A stretch of DNA of 64,000 nucleotides from NCBI RefSeq assembly GCF_035582795.1, contig NC_134366.1:140206756-140270755 (forward strand), read 5' to 3'. The position numbers and the translations under genes were made by a program. The stretch comes from Mycteria americana. Its lineage: Eukaryota; Chordata; Aves; Ciconiiformes; Ciconiidae. The notes below the pieces were generated by a model. The model saw only the letters and a program-made list of their open reading frames with translations. It was not told the DNA's origin and did no database searches. This document shows, one piece after another, positions 58,201 to 64,000 of this stretch (its first letter is position 1; every line of letters begins with the position of its first letter).

Positions 58201-61194
58201 TCCCTTAATATCAGGTCACAGATGAAGGTAATTAAAGCAACACGGATTTATGTGGTGGGAGAAAGTAATGGAGGCAGCAATATGTGCTACCGCATCAGGC
58301 ATGGATTCCTGCGAAGCAGCTTTGGAGAAGCCAGAGCGAGCCGGTGCCAGTGGTTATTGATTCAGGGATAGGATATCTCAAGGACAGGGCTTGTCATGCG
58401 GGAACCGCAATGGGGTAGCAAAATGCACAGTCCAGACCTGACAAAATGGGCTTAGCTAGAGAGGTCAGCATGCTTAAACAAGTTTTTTGCTGCTTGATAT
58501 TACTCTGAGGTGCTGTCCCCTGTAGTCCTTTAGTTGTCTGTAACAGTCATTTTCCTTTCTAAAATAAATGATGGTCTTACCGAGATGCCTTCTCCAGCTG
58601 AGCAGGCCATCCATTGCCCCAGCACCGGCAGCTCCGCCTGTCCACACCTTCCACACGGACACATCCACAGACTCACCTGGCTCACACGAGATTTATGTGA
58701 GCAGCTACACAGAAGTGGTCATTGTGTAAGAGAGCTGGATTACTTCTCTTTAAGGTAGATGGCCTGTCGAAGGCAGAATCAGCGGAATCAGCCTTTGCAA
58801 TCTTTCATTATTTTGCATGTACATTTTTTTGAAATGCAGTGCTTACCATGACTGTTACTACCCAGCTAGGACAAGCCAAACTGCAATGAGCGGTGCTGTG
58901 TGAACGGAACAGAAGCCCAGCGCAGGGGTGACTGCTAGCAGACTGCCAGAGCCCCTTTCCGAGGATGTGCAGAGGAGCCAAAAGAGAGGATCCCCCGTAC
59001 TCCGGTGGCTCCCTGGGCTTTGTGGTGACCTGCAGGCTGGCTTCACCCCGGGGAGGCGGGCGCCTGGTGCGCGGGCTCTGTTGCAGGGGGTCTCGGGGTC
59101 AGGCACCCCCACTGAAGGGAACGTTGACAAAAGTGCTCAAAAGGCTTTCCTCCAAATTCCTCTTTGTTGCAGTTCATCCTGCCATTTTGTCCTGCTTAGC
59201 TGAGTGGAAATTTGCCACTCTTGGTAAATAAGCTGTTTAGATACCTGGCATCTTAACGTGTCCTTTTTCAGGAGTTAAAAATGGACCTGATACCCACCTG
59301 AAAGACCTGGACCTCAGCTAGAAAAATGCCTTTGCAGGGAAGGCAGGTAATAGTTTTTATACTTACTTATAAGACCAGCACCAGATCATTTGCAGAATTG
59401 CTATTGAGCTACAGGCAGTGAAAGTTTCGTGCAGAAGACCTGAGCAATATGATTTAGTGAGGTCTTAGACTTCCATATTCATAGACTTGAGCAAGGCACG
59501 GAAAGAAAGCCTGTTTTTGGCTATTTGTCCAGCTTTCTCGGAACAGAGCTGCTCGTAATGACTCTGCAGCTGGAGATGGTAGAAGCGTTCATGAGGAGTG
59601 CTGCAAATTCATCCCCCTTAGCTTTACAGAGGGGATAAAGTATCAGTAAGACGAGCTTTCAGACTGCAAGCTCACAGTTTTTCACGCTGTCAGTATTATG
59701 ATACTACAACTCCCCAAAGCACGTGGAGGTTTGGGTGAGTAGTTTCAAAAGCCAGGCTGGCTATCGCCGAGTCCTGAGAGTGCCAGGGCTCCTGCGCGCG
59801 AGAGAGAGGTGCTGCGTGAGCGTGCCAAGGGTTTCTGGCTCTCCTGCTGCCGGCAGCTACTTTATTTGCTTACAGCTATTCAAAAGAAGTTATTTTTATA
59901 CAAAGTAAATAGGCCCATATTTCTTGACGTGTTGTGAGGGCAAATGTGTTGTTACCGTTATCGACCAGGAGCTGCAGATGCGGGACAGGACTGGGCTGTG
60001 CTGGGCACTGTACACCGGACGGGAGGGGAGTTTCTGCCCTGTCTGGATGATGAGGGAATGGGCAGACAGGTGGGGGAGGATGAGGAAGCTCGGAGTCAGG
60101 GATGGGCAGCTTCACACGCCGTGGTCTGAGCGTGTGATTTTTCCCTATGTTAAAGTCTTACTTTCCCTATCCAGTGAATGAAAAATGGAGGGTTTGGATG
60201 ACATTTAAGCCAGCATCTTAACCATCCACTTGAATAAAAACATCCTGTATTTCCACGGGGGGTGTCAGTGTAGTACCCTGATTCATATAATTTATCATGA
60301 TTAAAATGTAAATAAAAGTAATACAGCAAGCATAATGTAATGTGACAGAAGTAGGAAATAAGGCAAAATAGATCATATTACTCTCAGCCCATGTGATCCT
60401 TCTGTGCCATGCGTAAGATGGACAGTAACGGTTCATTGTGTGAGGGGCTGTGGCCTGGAGAGAGATGACCAACGGGCACGTTCTTGTCCTGGCATTCCCT
60501 TTGTTTGGACATGAAGTTTTGGGAATACATACGATTACTGGGTAAAATCACAGTTCTCTAGAAATGTTAGTGCTATAGAAATTGCCGCCTTCTTCCACTA
60601 AAATCAGTGCAGGAAATACGCCGAAGCATTTGCATGGTAGTGATGAGTGATTTAGCATCATTATGTGTGAATTAATGTGGTTTCGCTACTACTTAATAGA
60701 TGTCTCGGCTGCTCATCCTACCCTTCTCTGTGTCTGGAGACTTACCCTATGGCAAGCAGCCGCAGCCTGTGGTCCATGGCTGGTCTTCCTCCAAGAGGTC
60801 AGCCAAAGGCAACTGTCAGAAGTGAGGCTATTGTGGGTAGGTTTAAATTCGTGAGACTGGAAACCATAACCAAACCACTAGGCACATATTAGCATCTTGC
60901 AAATCAAAACAGCTTGAGCATTGCTGCTGCAAGTCCAAATAGCCACTCAGGTAGGCAGAAGAATGAGCCTTAAGCACAGATGCCAGCTGTGTTTTGATGC
61001 AGCCAAGGCTCTGCTTCTCAGATTTTGCCCTCCTGCGCTATCTGTACATCAGCCTCACTTGCTTGAAGCTGCAAATGTCTTGAAATGGAGCCTAGACCTG
61101 CAGAGTTTTTTTTAATGTGCTTCCTCCTTCCTTTTCTTTGTGATTTGCTCAGTGCCTTTTCCTGACTTGGCTAGCTATGTGAAGGTAATTACTG
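55233..61194. other. Intergenic desert, no coding exon found
   Basis: Very AT-rich at 56,750-57,780, with GC-richer patches at 56,160-56,440, 58,880-59,110 and 59,740-60,120. The open frames in the GC-rich patches are short and overlap on both strands, so they look like composition artefacts. Confidence 0.5.
55745..55920 (+). mobile_element. Possible very old CR1/L3-like LINE 3' fragment
   Basis: GGGTTCTGGAATAGTCTTCC recalls the 'ttctggaacagccttcc' phrase of CR1/L3 ORF2 ends, and GGGACTGAAGAGATCC could be the decayed 3' UTR. The match is weak and based on memory alone. Confidence 0.3.
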
Positions 61195-61288
61195 TATAAA
61201 TATATACTTTATAAAGTATATATATAAAAATATACTTTTTATATATATATATGTAGATATAGAAATATATACTTTATAAATATATATT
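61195..61288. repeat. AT-rich tract with a 24-bp perfect palindrome
   Basis: Repeated TATATACTTT and TATATATA units. 61200-61223 is a perfect palindrome centred on ACTTTATAAAGT. The tract abuts the 5' truncation point of the following CR1. Confidence 0.88.
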
Positions 61289-61289
61289 C

Positions 61290-61640
61290 TGGGGCACCTT
61301 ATAGCAGCCTTCCAGTAGTTAAAGGGGGCCTGCAGGAAAGATGGGGAGGGACTCTTTATCAGGGAGTGCAGGGATAGGACGAGGGGTAATGGTTTTAAAC
61401 TGAAAGAGGGTAGATTTAGATTACATATTAGGAAGAAATTCTTTACTGTGAGGGTGTTGAGGCACTGGAACAGGTTGCCCAGAGAAGTTATGGATGCCCC
61501 CTCCCTGGAAGTGTTCAAGACCAGGTTGGATGGGGCTTTGAGCAACCTGGTCTAGTGGAAGGTGTCCCTGCCCATGGCGGGGGGGTGGAACTATATGATC
61601 TTTAAGGTCCCTTCCAACCCAAACCATTCTATGATTCTAT
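61290..61640 (+). mobile_element. CR1 LINE, 5'-truncated, plus strand
   Basis: The plus strand encodes the CR1 ORF2 end: TRGNGFKLKEGRFRL, then [40 protein letters not shown], then the 3' UTR GGTGTCCCTGCCCATGGC and GGTCCCTTCCAACCCAAACC, ending in the octamer tail ATTCTATGATTCTAT. It belongs to a different subfamily from the copies at 6 and 54.8 kb and has the opposite orientation. It looks well preserved. Confidence 0.96.
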
Positions 61641-64000
61641 ACACAGAAATTACTATAAACTTGGGGATGTTTACCCCTCCATTTTTCCCTCCTCCTTGCC
61701 CAGTGTTGTTTGTGGGCTCTCTGCTGCCGTTGCCTGTGTTTTTCCGGCTGCTGTTAACTTAGTTGTCCACACTTCTTCCAAATCCATGGCAGGATGTAAA
61801 CCTGTCAAAATTTAAGTACTTTGAATTAATCTCAGAATACTCTATATACGGATTTTAAAGTATTTCCTTTGACACAGATAGACAAATATATACACTTTGC
61901 TGTTGATAAGGTGATCCTCTCACAGAACAGACTGAAACAGCACTACTGGCTTGGAAGAGGAGGCATCATCTTCCTAGATCTCATTACTCAGTTAAAAACC
62001 AAAAAACTCCCACCAGAAACAAACCTCATGTTTTGTCTTTGTTGTCACTCTGTACTTATTCTGAAACCACTGTTAGTAATCGGTTTTAATTTTACTGTTA
62101 GGGTTAGTGCTATAATAAATCCTGATTTATAATATAGCACAAGTTTCCTTATTTTAAATTTAAATACAATTATTAGTGTCTGGTCTAAGTTAGAAGTTAC
62201 ATTAACGGGTGTTAAATAACACCTGCTAAAGCATGACCAGGCTTCTCAGCATGACCACATCCACCCCAGTGAAAAGGTTGCACTGTTGGAAATAACAGGC
62301 TTTGAAATGAAAACTAAATGAGAAGCATGGGCCTGAGCAAGGTGGAGAAAGCAACGAGCTCGGGAACCAGCTTTAGAAGGTCTGCGCTCTGGGAAGCTCT
62401 CAAAATGGTCCAGCTGAGCACTTTTAAACATAAAAGCTGCAAAAAAATATGCATGGATCTTGTCCTCACTGCTTGCTCTCTCTTTCTCTTTTTTTGGCAA
62501 AAAAAAAAAAGAAAACCCACAACTTTTTGATATGTCAATTTTAAAGTATCAGGTTTTTAAAGTATCAAGTTTTAAGCTGTACTCCCTATAGTCTCCTAAG
62601 AAATAGCTTTCAAAATCATGAAATTGATTTAAAAAAATCTCCACTTCTCATAATCAAGTTTCTACGCTTGCCTTTCAGATTTAGAAACTGGCCCTCCATG
62701 CGTCTGGGATTTGCAGGCTAAAGCTTGATGGCTGCAGTTCCAGAGGACAAACAAAGTCTCTTTTACAAGAAAAACCCCAACCCTAGCGAGTGCGGTCCTG
62801 CCTGTCAGTCACCTATAATTTCCTTTGTTGGCAACCCAAAGAGATAAGAGCGGAGCAGCCTCAGCCCAGCAACCGTTCCCAAGCAAAGGAGCCTGCAAAA
62901 GCTGGGTTTTTGCAGGAGGAGGAGGTTTGTTGTGCCTAATGCAAACTGATAGTCCTTGCAAGGGGATGGCAGAGCCTGGGGGCCCTTCGCCTCCTGTTGT
63001 TTCAAGGGAGCCTGTGGAAAGCAGCCTGGGTCAGGGGAGCTGTTAATATTCCCTCTCTGGAAGAGCAAATGTGTGCTGGCGTTAATGAGAGTGGAAAATC
63101 CTATGATAGTGTCTCTGTGTATTTCAAAGGCGTAGATCAGGGTTGAAAGTAATCTTTGCTTTTTTTGTCTTTTCTTTTGGAATTTAAGGCAGCTAAATGA
63201 TAAACAAATATACAGACATACCAGACATCGGAGCTTTTGTATTAGGATGTACAGGGGGCTTTCAGTGACACTGCTTGCTAGAAGGAGCTGAAATAGGGGG
63301 GACTTCCCTTTTGGTGCATGTATCATATTTTTTAAGATGGTTATTTTTTTATCATCCTTTATTTCCCTAGCTTTTCCTGTGACTGGCTCTTGATGTCCCT
63401 TCTAACACATTTTTTTTAATCTCTTTATATTGTTTCTCAATAATAAATTATAATGCCACATATAAACCATTACCAAATGTATTACCTTCTTCTGAATTAC
63501 AACCCCTTCATCAGATGCTGCCCACAATTTCGGGTCCTTTGTCCTGCTTTGTTTTGAACCCCATCCTGAGATTCCCAGCTGGGAAGAGAAGACAGAGCTT
63601 TTCCCTTGCTTTCTCCCCAGCCCACTCCTCCTTCTCCGGTTGTCAAATGTCAGATGTGATTACACTGTCCGAAGGAGAGAGCTCCTTGCTCTGGCACCAC
63701 GAGAAACCAAATAATTGGCGGTCGTGTGGGGGTGGTGGAAGCAGGATCGGCCAGGCTTGGGCACGAGCGATGATCTAGCCTGGTTTTACACGCCCAGAGC
63801 CCTGGCCAGGCTCACAGTTTAAGCTGCAAATGATGATGGTAAGAGGGTGACAATAATAATAAGACGTCACCGTGGGTGACGCCGTTCCTGCCGCCAGGAA
63901 ATCGGCAGCGGTCCTCGAGGGCCGGGGTGACCTCAGGCGCCCTTCTGCGGCGAGATGCTTTGATGGCAACGCGAAGCCAACTCTTCATTAGCCTGCCAGC
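61641..64000. other. Intergenic to window edge, no coding exon found
   Basis: No gene recognised. A 173-codon minus-strand open stretch (62805-63326) shows no known domain. CpG content rises at 63,850-63,960, which could be the edge of a regulatory element continuing off the window. Confidence 0.45.

Noticed and set aside
61189-61545. 118-codon minus-strand frame
   Set aside because: It is the antisense of the plus-strand CR1 ORF2 end continued into an AT repeat.
19801-64000. JPH1 exons on the minus strand
   Set aside because: The large JPH1 exons with MORN repeats would give minus-strand open stretches above 200 codons. None exists here and no MORN motif was seen.
1-64000. tRNA, rRNA, CRISPR array, bacterial operon or DNA-transposon transposase
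   Set aside because: No tRNA B-box with a foldable cloverleaf, no rRNA stretch, no regularly spaced direct repeats and no transposase motif were seen. The genome is a vertebrate one.

Overview
The window is vertebrate nuclear DNA, almost certainly from a bird. It has spliced genes with GT-AG introns, AATAAA signals, a CpG-island promoter and several CR1 LINE 3' ends with the bird-type octamer tail. Gene order (ELOC promoter, then TMEM70, then LY96) matches what I recall of human 8q21.11 and the corresponding bird macrochromosome. I cannot name the species.

Layout. 1-1640 is a CpG island holding a divergent promoter. A candidate non-coding first exon of ELOC points left. The first exon of TMEM70 points right. 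Between them lie ETS-, ZNF143- and YY1-type motifs. TMEM70 (three coding exons, 1467-3601) encodes a mitochondrial inner-membrane ATP-synthase assembly factor. An 8-9 kb spacer with one CR1 follows. LY96/MD-2 (five coding exons, 12979-19341) encodes the secreted lipid-binding co-receptor of TLR4. I assembled it exon by exon: every junction keeps phase, and the product is an intact 155-residue protein with signal peptide and six cysteines.

From about 19.8 kb to the right edge I find no host protein-coding exon. In the human order JPH1 would come next, but I see no junctophilin exon here, so this looks like the LY96-JPH1 gene desert. It contains a CR1 3' end near 25 kb, a broken endogenous retrovirus remnant (integrase plus Env TM) at about 32.8-34.4 kb, and a perfect 149-bp CCCTT array at 35.67 kb. 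It also holds an old, decayed CR1-like LINE with a recognisable reverse-transcriptase FADD motif at 49.2-50.0 kb, and further CR1 copies at 54.8 and 61.3 kb. Two perfect 12-bp-stem hairpins (48.87 and 50.33 kb) and several AT/GT or C-rich tracts complete the list.

TMEM70 and LY96 are not functionally linked. ELOC and TMEM70 probably share one housekeeping promoter, whereas LY96 is an innate-immunity gene with its own start about 12 kb away. I found no convincing evidence for a new biological system. The most useful results are the full LY96 gene model, the promoter motif cluster, and the dating markers (ERV, old CR1) in the desert.
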